DNA of 64,000 nt from Bemisia tabaci (GCF_918797505.1 NC_092795.1:8465434-8529433); one strand, 5' to 3'. Positions 21,634 to 33,639 are shown, numbered from the stretch's first letter. Notes: generated by a model not told the origin, from the sequence alone. Numbers and translations are program-made.

Positions 21634-22194
21634 GATAAGCTTATAATATAAGAATGTAGTTTCAAGGAAAAGCTTTTACATTCAAAATTCTCATTTGCTA
21701 CATGCAGGGTAAGAAATTTCCGAATTATAATACAAGTTTACTTCTCTTATTGGTACGAAAGTTAAATGAACAGCTTGCGACTTATTCTTGAGGACACTAG
21801 CGGGCTGATAATTGAATTTGGTAGACAAAGCGATGCACAAAGATGATTAATTGAGAATGAAGTAATCCTATTGGTGGAAGTGGGTGATTGCGATGGACAA
21901 AGGAGGCAAGTGATAGACTAACCAACGACAATTCACGAAAGACCCTATACAGTTAGTCCATCATTTTCCCCGTAGTCTATAACATTTACCCGTTTCAGCA
22001 AATAGGATCGCTCCATGCTTATTTTGTCTTCTTTGTCTATGAATTTCAATAAGCGGCCCGCTGAAGAAGCTGCTCGTCGAAATCTCAAAAATCCGATTAT
22101 TCCACCCTATATTTTTAAAAAAACATCTGTCTACTGAATTTATTTACTCCTGTGCCCTAAGATCCCTCGTCCCGTGGACAGTCACAATATTTGT

Positions 22195-22290
22195 CGCCTC
22201 CCTGACGTGAGGGCGTATCTCAATTTCCACGTGAACGTGAGCCCTGTTTTACTTAGAAAACTATAGTCCTAGAGCTCATGCAGAAATCGA
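22195..22290. mobile_element. Family M palindrome (partial)
   Basis: GCGTATCTCAATTTCCACGT and GAGCCCTGTTTTAC at the left, AGAGCTCATGCAGAAATCGATA at the right; part of the AGGGCGTATCTC family also seen at 6530-6650, 29215-29335 and 48273-48395. The family H element starts at its right end. Confidence 0.5.
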
Positions 22291-22294
22291 TATA

Positions 22295-22521
22295 CACTGG
22301 AAAAAAACACATTGGATCTAGATTCCATACTCTTAAAAACATCCACAAGAAAAAGTACTCTTGATTCAAACAGAATCTGGCTTAAATCAAGAACCAAGCC
22401 TCTTAATTTAAGCGGATTTCGTTTTGATTCAAACAAAAATCCGATTGAATCAAGAGTAATTTTTTCTTGTCAATGTTTCTAAGAGTCTGGACTCTAGATC
22501 CAATGTGTTTTTTTTCCGGTG
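22295..22521. mobile_element. Family H MITE, copy 1
   Basis: CACTGGAAAAAAACACATTG at the left and CAATGTGTTTTTTTTCCGGTG-type right end. The interior is built of repeated Leu/Lys-like AATCAAGAGT and complement motifs giving several nested stems. Confidence 0.75.
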
Positions 22522-22789
22522 TGCGCCCTGTGTTAGAAGATCGACGAATTTACTGAGTAGGACCTTTCCCACTCTCATAATTCAAAAATCCGTGGTTTCC
22601 TGGACGAAAGAACGTAACTCAATTCCAAGATTGCACAATTCACTCAAAAAGCTTAATTTCTTGCAAGACTGTACGTTTGCAATTTTTGTTCAAAATTTTT
22701 CTGATTTTTCCTCGAGCTTAGAAGAAAATTCAATGAAATTCTCAGTTGGACAAGCCTAAGATTCTCCTGGAAAAAGTGCAATCTGCGAG

Positions 22790-23017
22790 CACTGGAAAAG
22801 AAAACACATTGGATCTAGAGTCCAGACTCTTAAAAACATCGACAAGAAAAAATACTCTCGATTCAATCAGATTTAAGCTTAAATCAAGAACCAAGCCTCT
22901 TAATTTGAGCGGATTTCCTCTTGATTTAAGCTGAAATCTGATTGAATCAAGAGTCCTTTTTCTTGTCAATGTTTTCAAGAGTCTGGACTCTAGATCCAAT
23001 GTGTTTTTTCTCCAGTG
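22790..23017. mobile_element. Family H MITE, copy 2
   Basis: CACTGGAAAAGAAAACACAT and TGTGTTTTTTCTCCAGTG ends, ATTGGATCTAGAGTCCAGAC next to each end. Confidence 0.8.
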
Positions 23018-23805
23018 AGGGGAAATTTGGCAATATTGAAATGTAATCACGTTCTTTCGTGGGAGAAGCGACAAATCGGTGGCCACTAGGATCCCAACTT
23101 AGTGAGCTCTTCATGAGCCTATGCGGTATATATTCCGGACAAACCGCCGTCATGTTTTTCACAAAAATGCACGTGGGCTGAGTAGTAGATTAAATCTCAA
23201 ATCCCACGACCTTTCATTCGCGAGCCCCATTGATGATACAGCGAGTTACGCGTCTCCTAGAAACTGTAATCGCCTGCTCCTATTTCAGGACGTTTAGGTT
23301 CGGGGTCGGTTCGTCGCCGTCGTGGTGCGTGGGGAAATCTGGGCGTCAATGGAATTGAAAAACGACGATTCGAGAGGAAAGTGCTGTTAATTGTGCGTTA
23401 ACTCTTTCGAGACTTATCTGATCGATGACGCCTCACCAAGACTTTACTCCTTTTTCCTGGAACACGAAAATAAATTAGACAACTTTCCGTCGATGGCGGC
23501 AACAGTAAACTTAGCGTGACAAAGTGGTAGGGCGGAACAAAATCCTGAAACGAAGGACGTGACTTGTCGTTGAGGTGAGCTCTGTCATCCATATCGCTGT
23601 GCGCTTTCCACGGCTCATGAGGGAATGGCGTTAAGCTTTTGCATCGACAGAGCGACGAGGTGTTAGGACTGATAAGCTTGAGACGGGTGTCACGCTCCGA
23701 AAATCTGTTTTTTATGCCGTCAGCTGTTAACCTACGTAGTTGCGACTTTAAGAGTCGCATCCATATCGATAGTCGCTCCTAAACAACCCTTTCCTTAAGG
23801 AGCCA
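23018..23805. other. No gene recognised; partly GC-richer
   Basis: Includes a moderately GC-rich strip (23280-23400) after a TATTTCAG acceptor-like site, and a family M remnant near 23590-23660. No protein recognised in any frame. Confidence 0.35.
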
Positions 23806-24038
23806 CACTGGAAAAAAAAAAACACATTGGATCTAGAATACAGACTCTTGAAAACATTGACAAGAAAAAATACTCTTGATTCAATCAGATTTAAGCTCAA
23901 ATCAAAAGGAAATCCGCTCAAATTAAGAAGCTTGGTTCCTGAATTAAGCAAAAATCCGATTGAATCAAGAGTATTTTTTCTTGTCAATGTTTTTAAGAGT
24001 CTGGACTCTAGATTCAATGTGTTTTTTTTTTCCAATGC
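23806..24038. mobile_element. Family H MITE, copy 3
   Basis: CACTGGAAAAAAAAAAACAC and ATGTGTTTTTTTTTTCCAATG ends. Three family H copies lie within 1.75 kb. Confidence 0.75.
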
Positions 24039-24589
24039 ATTATAAAATGTGTTTTTTAACTAAAGGAGGTTCAATACTGCCTTTATAACAGCATCTGGAA
24101 AAGGACGATTATTATTGCAAAACTCAAATACAATTCAGTCTGGAAATTTAGAAATATAACCCTCCAAGGGATTGCAATGATTGGCCATTGCAAAAGAAAT
24201 AAAAATAAGGAAGTACTGCATTTGCAAATTTTGAGGTAGCCTTGCACAGTTATCTTGAATTTCGAAAAAAATTAAAAAAAAAATTGTCGTGTATATTGTA
24301 TTTCTTGTAGTTGCAAATAACTGCAATCTCAAGAAAGGTTAGTTTTAATATTTTCTCTCTCTCGAAATCTCTGAATTTTCTCGAGGTTTGTGAATATTGT
24401 CCTTTCCACGATGGCTATGTTGGAAGTCTCATTGAGCCTCCTTATATTGCAATGTGTATCATACATTGACATACATATTTCTGTTTTTGTGTAACTTTCG
24501 TTTAATATAGGAAGTGGAACACGAACCAACCTATATTATATGTTTATTTCGGTGTACAGTTTTTGTTGAATTCAATACAGGTGTCGTTC

Positions 24590-24925
24590 AAATTCGGGAG
24601 AAAAGTTAAAATACGAGGCCAGATTACGTCTTTTCTATCTTCGGCTTTCACGTAGCCCTTGAAGGACCCCTATAAAAAATGACAAATGGAACCGACACAA
24701 CACGGTAACACAGCAGGAGAAAAGACGCGCATTGCTGACGGCGCAGAGATACAACTATTCGTGCTTGACGGATGTCCGTGTTGCATCTTCGAAATTGAAG
24801 GTGCGATGGTGCGAGGCGTGAACTCGCACTGATCCGCTCTTCGCTGCACAGGAGATTTTGCTCGGATTCGGGAGGAAAGTTAAATAACGAGGTCCGAGTA
24901 CGTCTCTCCTTTGACTAGATTTTTG
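24590..24925. repeat. Family S dispersed repeat, copy 1
   Basis: CACGGTAACACAGCAGGAGA, GAGATACAACTATTCGTGCTTGACGG-type and TCGGATTCGGGAGGAAAGTTAA segments are shared with 33640-33870 and 60150-60370 (inverted). Class unknown. Confidence 0.5.
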
Positions 24926-24953
24926 AAAGCACCAAACCGGAAAAACTTTAAAT

Positions 24954-25067
24954 ATTTATGATGAATTAATTAGAGTAGCGCATCAAATCCTGAGGATGGC
25001 CGTACAGCCGAAACGCGTCGAAAACAAAAATATCGTGAACTGGTGAGTTAATTAATTAATCATAAAT
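24954..25067 (+). ncRNA. Hammerhead-ribozyme-like motif inside a 114-bp inverted-repeat element
   Basis: CTGAGGA (24990-24996), a short GGC/GCC stem, GAAAC (25010-25014) and GTC (25017-25019) occur in the order of a type I hammerhead core with a minimal stem III, as reported for Penelope-like retroelements. Stem I is weak (2 bp) and position 10.1/11.1 is not paired, so activity is doubtful. The whole is flanked by 19-bp inverted repeats (ATTTATGATGAATTAATTA; one mismatch). Confidence 0.3.
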
Positions 25068-25159
25068 ACCGCACGTCTCTCTTATCTTCATCATTGTTTT
25101 CATTCGATTTTTTTGAGATCGGTTTCGTTAAGGCACATTTAAATGAACGTATTTACTAA

Positions 25160-25445
25160 CCAACTATTATGGCCAAAGTGCAAAACCATGTATTTCTTTC
25201 ACTGTGTCTCAAAATTTCCCCTCCCTTTTTATTCCTGTGAGAGAAACATGCCAAGCTTGAATTTCATACAGAATATTCTGCCGAGAAAGAAAAAAAATCA
25301 TGGAAGTTTTTGAAGAAATTACATTGACTAGTTTTTCGAAGAAAGAATAAAGAATGACAGGAAATCTGCTATACGTTGCAAGAGAGAACGTTGGACGTTG
25401 CGTACGTTGGAAATGCGTTGTCTCGCACTTTAGCCGCTGATTTGT
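25160..25445. mobile_element. Family C MITE, very degenerate copy
   Basis: Contains AACCATGTATTTCTTTCACT at the left and GAATGACAGGAAATCTGC at the right in family C order (reverse orientation). Borders uncertain. Confidence 0.4.
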
Positions 25446-25461
25446 CGGTATCGTAAATGGC

Positions 25462-25743
25462 CTGGTTACACGCTCAAATTTCCGTCAAATTCCGATCAAA
25501 ATGATGCGACCAAGATGGCGGTTGGGGGGTATCTAGATTGATGAGTGAAATGAATTAAAACAGCGTGTTGATTGAAGTGAGCATGAAATAAGAACGGTTG
25601 TGTGAAAATCAGATGAAGGATGAGCCCCACAGTTCCATCATCTACCATCAAATGTTTGCAGGCCGCGCAGAAATTTGATGGAAGATGGTGCGCACCAGTC
25701 ACCATTTGATTGGAAATTGATGGGAATTTGAGCGTGTAACCAG
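25462..25743. mobile_element. 282-bp MITE with perfect CTGGTTACACGCTC termini
   Basis: Left CTGGTTACACGCTCAAATTT and right AAATTTGAGCGTGTAACCAG-type ends (right has GGGAATTTGAGCGTG), with internal GATGGTGCGCACCAGTCACC. Only one copy in the window. Confidence 0.75.
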
Positions 25744-25936
25744 CACATTAGGTTTTGTATAATCTTGGGTTTCCCTGATACCTCGTTAAAAAAATTTGAT
25801 GTTAATATTTCATTTTTACCTCGTTGAAAATTATGTCGCGTAAACACGCGGTACACCGTGCACGGCCTTCTCGCCGTTCGTCGTTTGCCGTTCTTTCAGC
25901 CTCTAAGACGCCTCATAGGGTGGGCGCTGCACAACG

Positions 25937-26190
25937 CTGCTATGCTAAGGAAAAACGCCGTATGAACATTCGGAAGTTGCCAAATTTTCTCCGCAAAATC
26001 TTTTATTTTTACGGAGATTTAAGAATATTTTCTCTTGAAATTTGCAGATAATTTAGGCCTGATTGCGAAATGAATTTTCCGACAAATCCGCAGAAGAATA
26101 CTCACAGTTTTTATATGAGCATGCGTAGTTTATCATAGGAAATTTGGCAACGTCTAAAGGCTCATACGGCGTTCTTCCTTGGCACGACAG
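25937..26190. mobile_element. Family F MITE
   Basis: CTGCTATGCTAAGGAAAAAC at the left and GTTCTTCCTTGGCACGACAG at the right, with internal TTTCTCTTGAAATTTGCAG shared by the family. Confidence 0.7.
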
Positions 26191-26476
26191 AATGGGAGGG
26201 AGGGCGTCATTCGATTTGCGTTTTTCTTATTTCTGCTTAACTCGCTTTTCCGTCCCTCATGCGTCGGGTCCATCCCCCGGAGGGTTTTCCGACAGATAAT
26301 CTCTACCTGGGCCTGGGCCCTATCCCATCCGCGCGCTATCAATTTATGAAAATACTTCCTTCGTCGCAGCAGCAGCCACGTGCATAATCACATATCACGG
26401 CGAATCTGTTCTCCTTTATTGCTATGAATAGATAAAGTCTTCCGCGGAATAGGCTTCCGGCCGCCTTAGTTTCAGT

Positions 26477-26615
26477 TGGCTTACATTTTGCAGAGAGGAA
26501 CCACTATTTCTGACCCACTTAAGAAACAACGTACGTAACATTGGTTTCCCTATGCGGGTATGTGCTTTTATGGGAGAGTCAGAGATAGTGGTTCCTTATT
26601 GCAAAATGTAATTCA
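26477..26615. mobile_element. Family B palindromic MITE, copy 7
   Basis: Ends TGGCTTACATTTTGCAGAG and TTGCAAAATGTAATTCA, internal GGTTTCCCTATGCGGGTATG; reverse orientation compared with copies 5 and 6. Confidence 0.7.
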
Positions 26616-27453
26616 GTTGATACTGGGACGCGGCCTATGTTAATAGAGCTGCCCTATGCGTCGGTAATATTCGAAAATATTGTCAAGATTGTCAGGATGT
26701 TTCTCATGATAACTTTCTTCAAACAATTTTTTGGAATTACATCTGAATAATTTCTTAACAATGACCCGACAAAAATATTTTTCAAACTCTCCGATATTAT
26801 TTTCTAGTGAAATTTGACAGTATTTTTAACAACTTGCGTCAACTATTTACAAATATTGAAATTTATATAAATAATTACCGAAAGTCACAATGAGTGTTTA
26901 AAAATTAAGTATGTAATACTAAATGTTTTAAAAAACTAAAAGGCTACGCAGCCTAGCTTCCAGAAGACGCGAAAGCGCCTCGCGCCTTTTAAGTTCTAGT
27001 TCGCGAACCCCTGAGGCCGAATTTTTTCGGTCCTTCCACCGTACTTAAATATACTTAGGGAGGGTCTCGACTGCACTTAAGCCCGGGTTAGCGCTTCTGA
27101 TTAGCCGGTGGTGTGGTTTGGACTCATCGATGGATGTTGCACTCCGTGTGAATGAGCCGACAAAATTCGGCCCTGAGGATCGATCTGAAAATAGCGGGCT
27201 CATCTGGAGACTATCTCAAATTGATTGCAAAAATCATGAAATTCGGCCCGGTAGATCTCTAGAACGAACTGTGACATAAAAATGAGCATTTTTGTTCCTT
27301 AAATGGAAGAATTCAAAACTTTTATCGCGAGATATTAAACATTCAGGACATACTTCCAAAACAGAGTGGGCTCATCCAGGGACTTTTATCTATCGATGGA
27401 AAATCACACGCGTTTGTTCATAATCAAACCGGCCAACTCAAAGTTTTGCAGTT
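26616..27453. other. No gene or repeat recognised
   Basis: AT-rich with a GC-richer strip at 26940-27110; nothing supportable. Confidence 0.4.
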
Positions 27454-27706
27454 CTGTCGTGATAAGTAAAAACGCCGTATCAGTGCTCGAATGTTGCCAA
27501 ATATTTTCCAAGAAAAAATTCATTTTTCAAGGAAGTTATGAACATTATCCCTTGAAATTTCCAGTTTTTCCGGATCAAATTATGATAAAAATCTTCCGAA
27601 AAATCGGGAGAGAAATTTTCGCAAATGTTCCTGAAAATTCATGATTTGTTGAGCTAAATTTGTCAACGCTTAATGGCTCATACGGTGTCCTTCCTTAACA
27701 CGGCAA
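27454..27706. mobile_element. Family F MITE
   Basis: CTGTCGTGATAAGTAAAAAC and TCCTTCCTTAACACGGCA termini with GTTGCCAAAT and TGTCAACGCTT subterminal sequence. Confidence 0.65.
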
Positions 27707-27938
27707 AGTTGCACTGATACGAGTAACGACATTAACTCTGATGGATGCATTTTGATCATTAAAATTCATCCAATTAGCTCAATATAGCCACTCGTTAGCC
27801 TCCAACTGTATGTTTGCGATGGAAACCGCGGAGGGTTTCATACAACCACGACCGCATAAGCGACGCCATGCCACGACACGCGATAATCCACCGAAATAGG
27901 ATAAAGGAGCAGTCTTGTAGGCGGTAGTAAGGTAGGTA

Positions 27939-27971
27939 AAGGTACTAGGGGGCATAGCCCCCTAGTACCTT
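27939..27971. repeat. Perfect 15-bp stem, 3-nt loop hairpin
   Basis: AAGGTACTAGGGGGC, ATA, GCCCCCTAGTACCTT. Stable hairpin in a stretch with no gene; no flanking element recognised. Confidence 0.7.
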
Positions 27972-28189
27972 CTGATGATAAATGAAGTGAAAGATTGAAT
28001 ACTGGTCGTGTGTATAAAGAACTTCCTAACTTCTCTCGGGAAAAATATTTAATCGGGAGAAACGAGGCAACCTTGGAATGCTCTGCGATGTCGAAACGCG
28101 ACATAGGCCTTTGAAGCCCTATTATTCGATGCCGCGATCATTCTAACACGAGTTCGAATAATCGCGCCAAACAGAGTGCGGCCAGTATT

Positions 28190-28375
28190 AAACGTATATT
28201 AGCGCCTGCAAGACTGTAGGAATACTTCACGCATTGCGTCAAACAGCGCGGTCGGCGTAAAGCCCATATTAGCGCCTACAAGACTGCATGAATACTTCTC
28301 GCATTACGCCAAATAGTCGGTCAGTTGGCGTGAGACGCGTACTAGCGTCTACAAGACTGTAGGAATGCTGTAGGA
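28190..28375. repeat. Three imperfect ~70-bp tandem repeats related to the family E hairpin
   Basis: The motif TTAGCGCCTRCAAGACTG, then GAATACTTC-CGCATT, recurs three times at about 70-bp spacing (near 28199, 28268, 28340; the third is weaker). The half-hairpin of family E appears to have been tandemly amplified without its complementary arm. Confidence 0.55.
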
Positions 28376-28654
28376 CTGCGTATCATTATTCTTGACTTTC
28401 TGCTCCAGCTGTTATCATAATACATACAGGGATCACCCTGTATTTTTAGGCCTATATGTAAAGCCTCATACAACTCGCGGGCCACTTGTTCTCCGCAGTC
28501 TTCGGGTCGATTGTACCCAGGCTGGTCATAAGGACCGGGTTATAAGGGTCATATAAGGGATGATACACCGCAAACGAGATGCGTGGTATGAGAGTTCTAT
28601 TGTCGATATTCATCACAGAAGGCAGCCGCATTTAAGGCCCACAAAATTCCCACA

Positions 28655-28797
28655 TACACCTGCGAGTTACAAGCGCTTGTTGGAAAAAGAACACCAATAG
28701 GAAACCAGGGTTTGATCGCTCGCCGTAGAGCTATCGAAATCCTCCTTGCCTATTGGTGCGTTTCACTTTCAATAAGCGCTTGTAACTCGCAGGTGTA
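28655..28797. mobile_element. 143-bp MITE with TACACCTGCGAGTTAC termini
   Basis: Near-perfect 28-bp inverted ends (TACACCTGCGAGTTACAAGC and complement) plus a second pair ACACCAATAGG/CCTATTGGTG. Confidence 0.8.
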
Positions 28798-28895
28798 TCT
28801 GCCGCTTTAAAATCAACAATTTTCCATGGATTTGAAAAGAGTGAACGCAGTGTTGCCGGTTCTGTTTCCAAAGTTGCGTGAGTGACCACTGAACG

Positions 28896-29132
28896 GTGCA
28901 CAGTGGATCCAGTCAATCAGAGAGGTTGGACATGAATTTTTCAACTAAAACCGCAAATCTTGATGTTTATTTCGTCACATTTCAAATTTTAAGAGATGAT
29001 TCTACAGGCAATTTCCACGAGGAAATCAATGAAACCATTTTTAAAATCTCAAAGTTTTGTATAATCGGAGTTATAAGCATTTAAAGTTTCCAAATTTTGT
29101 CCGGCCTCTCCTATTGACTCGGTCCACTGTGC
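28896..29132. mobile_element. 237-bp MITE with TGCACAGTGGA termini
   Basis: Left GTGCACAGTGGATCCAGTCA, right TGACTCGGTCCACTGTGC, with GAGAGGTTGGAC/GTCCGGCCTCTC next to them and an AT-rich unpaired middle. Confidence 0.7.
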
Positions 29133-29214
29133 GGCGTCAGGGGGCGGAAGCCATACGTGTCGGGTCCTTTCTCGGCCGCTACCGGCCGGTGACCAGAGCA
29201 CTAGACCGGTCACT

Positions 29215-29335
29215 CGCTTTATCGCTCGTCTGGCATAAGGACACATTTCGATTTCCGTATGAGCCCTAGAAAGCAATGATTCTTACGTAAAACATGGCTC
29301 ACGTGGTAATTGAGATACGGATCGCGGAGTGTGCA
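29215..29335. mobile_element. Family M palindromic MITE (diverged)
   Basis: CATAAGGACACATTTCGATTT, ATGAGCCCTAGAAAGC and ACATGGCTCACGTGGTAATTGAGATACGG-type order matches family M. Confidence 0.5.
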
Positions 29336-29437
29336 CGCTCCTCCACTGTACAAGCGGAACTTCCAGACGTCACACGGCTGAAATTTTATTCAGAGATACA
29401 AGCGAGCAATTCTCGACTACAGGTAGTCGACCCTGTA

Positions 29438-29594
29438 AAGCTCGATTCACACGGTTCAACTTCTCGTTCAACTTTTCTTCAAACTTTATTGCATGCGAAT
29501 TTTTACTGTGCATGCAGTTTAAAGAGGAAACATTTCCATTTAATGGAGTTGGAGGTAAAGTTGGATGACAAATTGAACCTTGTGAATTGGGCTT
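29438..29594. mobile_element. 157-bp MITE with AAGCTCGATTCACACGG termini
   Basis: Left AAGCTCGATTCACACGGTTC, right GAACCTTGTGAATTGGGCTT, imperfectly paired; GCATGCGAATTT...GCATGC forms the centre. Confidence 0.6.
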
Positions 29595-29599
29595 TAGCT

Positions 29600-31680
29600 T
29601 ACACTTTATTTTACCTACATAGGACCATGATAGCCTCGGAAATAGTTTTCATTGAACTGGTGAGCTAAAAATGGAAGGTAATCCAAGGGGGTGAACGCAG
29701 ACGTTTAGTTGTGCTACATTGTTGCACAATTTTATCTGATATTTAATTCCTTTGTTAATGGAAGGGTGCATTTTTTTGTCAAAAATTTCCGAGAATTTTT
29801 GTGAGACCAGAAAGTTAAGTTTTAAAGAGTGATAAAAGGGAAGAGGTTTATGCTTTTCTCATATGAATCGGGCCCAGGACGGAATCTTCTCACATCACTG
29901 TAACGCGCAAACTTCTTTGGCATGTCTTCCGCGCATTTCAATAGGTAGGTTCCCGTTCATCGTCAAGATGTTTCCCGCATATTATTTTAATTTTTAATTA
30001 TTTTACTTGAATTTTTGAAAAATTTAGTTGGTGTGTGGCATGGACATGTTTCCTGGGTTTTTTTTAAAAAATATAAAATAATTTACAGGCATACATTTTG
30101 AAACACAGTGATTAAGTTGCGTACTTTTTTTTCATTTTAGCAATTAGTTTTTCAGAATTTTAAATTACAATGAAATACATCAGAATACAAAAGCCAAGGC
30201 AGAGAAAAAATAATACATGTAAAACTGAAACGTTTCAGAGAGACTGAGACTCAAAGTAAAGTTGCCAAATTTAAGCCTGAGGTAACCCAAGGTGACAGAA
30301 CTGGGCCTCAAGCGCAACAAATGTCTAAATAGTGAGGCTATTATGGCCACCTATGGCCAAATTAGAGGGGATTTTAAGTTTACCTCTGTAATCATGTACG
30401 CAAACACACGTGCTGTGTTGCCACTTCGTGCATTGTTGTTTGAGTTTTAAGTGTAAAATATCAACGTCGGGCCAACCAACCCATTCTACGTTTTTGGATA
30501 CTTCCAGAAAGGGTCCGTAAAAAATGATGTCGGCAAACTCCTCCTCAGTAATTTGGTCTTACCGGGTCATCATATCTAAAGGTTCTCTGTGAATTTTTAT
30601 AATCTATTTTAAATGATTCAACTGACTCTTTATCAATTGAATGAAATTACATACTTTGTTTCAAATTTAAAAGTTCTTGTTTCATTAATATAAATATTCT
30701 TGTCATGGTTATTCCGGTAAACTTGTTGCATTTCATCGGGACCGAAAGAAATTTCACCCTAGAAGTAACATTGTGAATGAGACTTGAATTTTAGTTCATT
30801 GGAACTGAAATCCAACGTGAGTAACGTGACTGTCATAGTTACACAATTCGTTTTTCACCGTGAACAATTTTTAAAATCTAATGATACTGAGGGAACGAAC
30901 GATGTGGGAAACCATCATCAGATTTCTTTTTCCCCAGAAAACTTTGAGGATAGATATATCATGTAGCGCCCAGATGCAACTATTCTAGCTCGATGATTAT
31001 TAATGTTGCCTACTGAAAAAATGAAGGCACGTACGTCTTTGAGATCCAACTTTGGTAGCTGGAGACGATTTATGATTACCAAAAGTATTGCGAGGAAAAG
31101 CCACTGAGGAAAGTTTGCGCATTGCAGTGAGACCTAGTGAATTAAGGAGTGTTGATTTAAGATCAAGAGCGCTTTTTTCTTCAATGTTTAGTTGGAACGA
31201 TTGAACAGCTGACTTTGTTGAGTTAAAGAGGGATTAATGTCTTTTGCTAGAGGATCAAATATATGTCAAGTCCAAGGTCTTGGGAATTATGAGTCACCAG
31301 TCAGGCTGGGCGCACGAGTCACTTGATAGAGTTCCATCAAATCGAGAATCTCGTGAGGTGTTTTCACGTGTTAAGAAAACGGGATTCACCCCAGATGACG
31401 TAAGTGGTGGAATATGAGACTTTACATGGATTGTCGAATGTGCTGATCACTTCATCTCCGGCAGATTGGAAACTCCGGATCGGATTCTCCGGAATAGCCA
31501 GAGAATGATCGGAATCCGGAAAAGCCAGAGAATGCTAAAAATGCAACCAGAATCTCTTTCATCACATTAGAGATTGCCTAAATTGTATGCGAATTTTTTT
31601 TAATCCACGGAAGTTTTAAAGCGTTGTGTTTTTAAGTTTTCTGGAAAAACAAGGAGAGTGGAAATCACGCAATGCGTAAT
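29600..31680. other. 2.1 kb without recognised gene or element
   Basis: AT-rich; no conserved frame and no clear inverted repeat. Small local duplication of GCCAGAGAATG near 31500-31535. Confidence 0.45.
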
Positions 31681-31682
31681 CC

Positions 31683-31935
31683 GCCTTGCTAAGGAAAAAC
31701 ATCCTATGAACCTTCAGGCGTTGCCAAATTTCCTTCGGTAAATCATGAATTTTGAGAATATTTTGTAAACATTTTTCTTCCAATTTTTCTTCCAATTTTG
31801 TTCGCATTTCTACCTTCAGTCCTTGAAAATTTCTCCGAAAAATATTCATAATTTTCCTCAAAAACAAACATTTTATCGAAGGAAATTTGGCAACTCTCGC
31901 ATGTTCATACGGTGTTTTTCCTTAGCATACTGCAG
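31683..31935. mobile_element. Family F MITE
   Basis: CTTGCTAAGGAAAAACATCC and GTGTTTTTCCTTAGCATACTG ends (last run shortened), same internal order as other copies. Confidence 0.65.
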
Positions 31936-32580
31936 TAATGCAGTAGTGCTAAATTTTGTTAATTCTGTCAAATTTTACCAAGAATTCGACCAAACAATAT
32001 CTATGAAGGAGGGGGTCCTGTCATGAGGTTGTTACAAACTCACGCAGACAAATTCATTCAGAGAAACACAAGAAGACCTTGACCCATTCTTAGTTTTCTG
32101 CGGTGGTTCTTACATCTAAACCTTAATAACTCCCATGATGTGGGTGTGAACAAAGTTGTCGATTCAATAAGGATTCCGTTAATTTCCAACATGGTCTCAC
32201 ACAAAATTCGCGGGGTTCCATCCTCGACATGGCAGTTATGCCGATCAGTTAATGGGTGGTTTCTTCCGACCTGTATTTACATCCTTCTCATAACAATAAT
32301 AAATTATTTCTCCTCTCCCCCGTGATGACTGCAACCAGTGGGGCTAAGGTCAATTTGGTGGCATGAATATCCGCCCACGCTGAAACCGAGTCCGCGATTA
32401 TTTTAGTAAAACGGTCTTAAAGCACAATAATTCCTCACACAGCGGGGGGTGATAAGCACAGCCCCTGCCGCACTGGTGGTCAACCCTCCCTCCCCCACTG
32501 TTGCTCGTTGGAAGGTGCTTTGCGAAAATTTTAATTAAGGGTGGGAGAGGTTGGGGCAGTGCTGTCAATTTGAGGGATAA
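31936..32580. other. No gene recognised
   Basis: The frame at 32140-32325 has no motif; nothing supportable. Confidence 0.4.
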
Positions 32581-33130
32581 TGGACCACTACACGAGGAAC
32601 GAATTTAAGCATTCTGATTCATGTTTCTCAACCAAAATTTCACGTAAAACACGATGCGCACAACGAAAATTACCGAAATCAACTCCTTCCAAAGATATTT
32701 AATGATTCTTGATGCGTGAATTCAAACCACCCGCTCATGAAAACTCAATGCTTTACATGATTCACATCGCGCGCTAAACATTATCATGACAGTCTCAGCG
32801 ATATAAAAATCTCGCAACCTCAATCTTGACACTTTGGCTGAGCTATAGCAAATTGCTTATAGTTTGAACAACACATGGTGGGAAATGAACATTGCTCTAT
32901 TGAGAGGCTTGCTGAAACTGTTGTAGTGCGCAATTTGACTCACGTAGAGCTTTGAGTTTCTTGTGAGCGGGCAGTTCAAATTCCTCGTAACCAGTGTGAA
33001 ATAAAAACGTTAATATCTTCGTTAGGAGTTGGTTTCAGTAATTTTCGTTGTGTGAATCGTGTTCCACGTGAAATTCTGGTTAAGAAACACGTATCAGATT
33101 GCTTAAATTCGTACCTTGTCTAGTGGTCCA
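32581..33130. mobile_element. 550-bp foldback element
   Basis: Ends TGGACCACTA and TAGTGGTCCA. Complementary blocks run inward: CACGAGGAACGAATTTAAGC, TTCATGTTTCTCAACCAAAA, CAACGAAAATTACCGAAA and their complements. The central 150 bp is less well paired. Single copy here. Confidence 0.75.
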
Positions 33131-33639
33131 TTCCCTTAGATATTTGTTGAATTATGGCGTTGCACAGATACGTGAACGTATTTATGCTGAAAGGAAACAG
33201 AGACGGGTCGGAAAAAAAGGTGTGCTCGTTAGTTGCCAGTCGCAAGAACGGATGGGAATTATCAGGGTCGGACTGGCTCGCATCTGAGGACGCAGACTCT
33301 TGGCCGGTTACAAGGGCGTACCATGATATTTCCTGGTAGGGCATCCCTTACGTGGCGAGAGGCTCAGAAAATTTTGGCAAAGCAGCACAAGTTTTAATCG
33401 TAAGAAGTAAAAATTTGCAAAATTGAACGTATTGAAGTAACCGACAGACCTCTGAAATTATGAAAACATACAAAATTAAAGCCACTAGACGCATCCAAGC
33501 ACCATTATCTTCAAAAGGACCGAGCCAGCGCTGCGGTTTACATAAGCTTAAGCCGTGGGTCTGCAAATCCATCCTAAAAAAGAATCAACCAATAACCTGA
33601 AAAAAGAAAAAAGAACGAGTATCAACACAGCCGAAGACT

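Noticed and set aside
28060..28105. Possible third hammerhead-like motif (GATGTCGAAACGCGACAT)
   Set aside because: Only a short hairpin; the CTGANGA core is missing.
28190..28375. CRISPR-like regularly spaced repeats
   Set aside because: Three imperfect repeats derived from a MITE arm in an insect genome; no spacers of uniform size and no cas genes.
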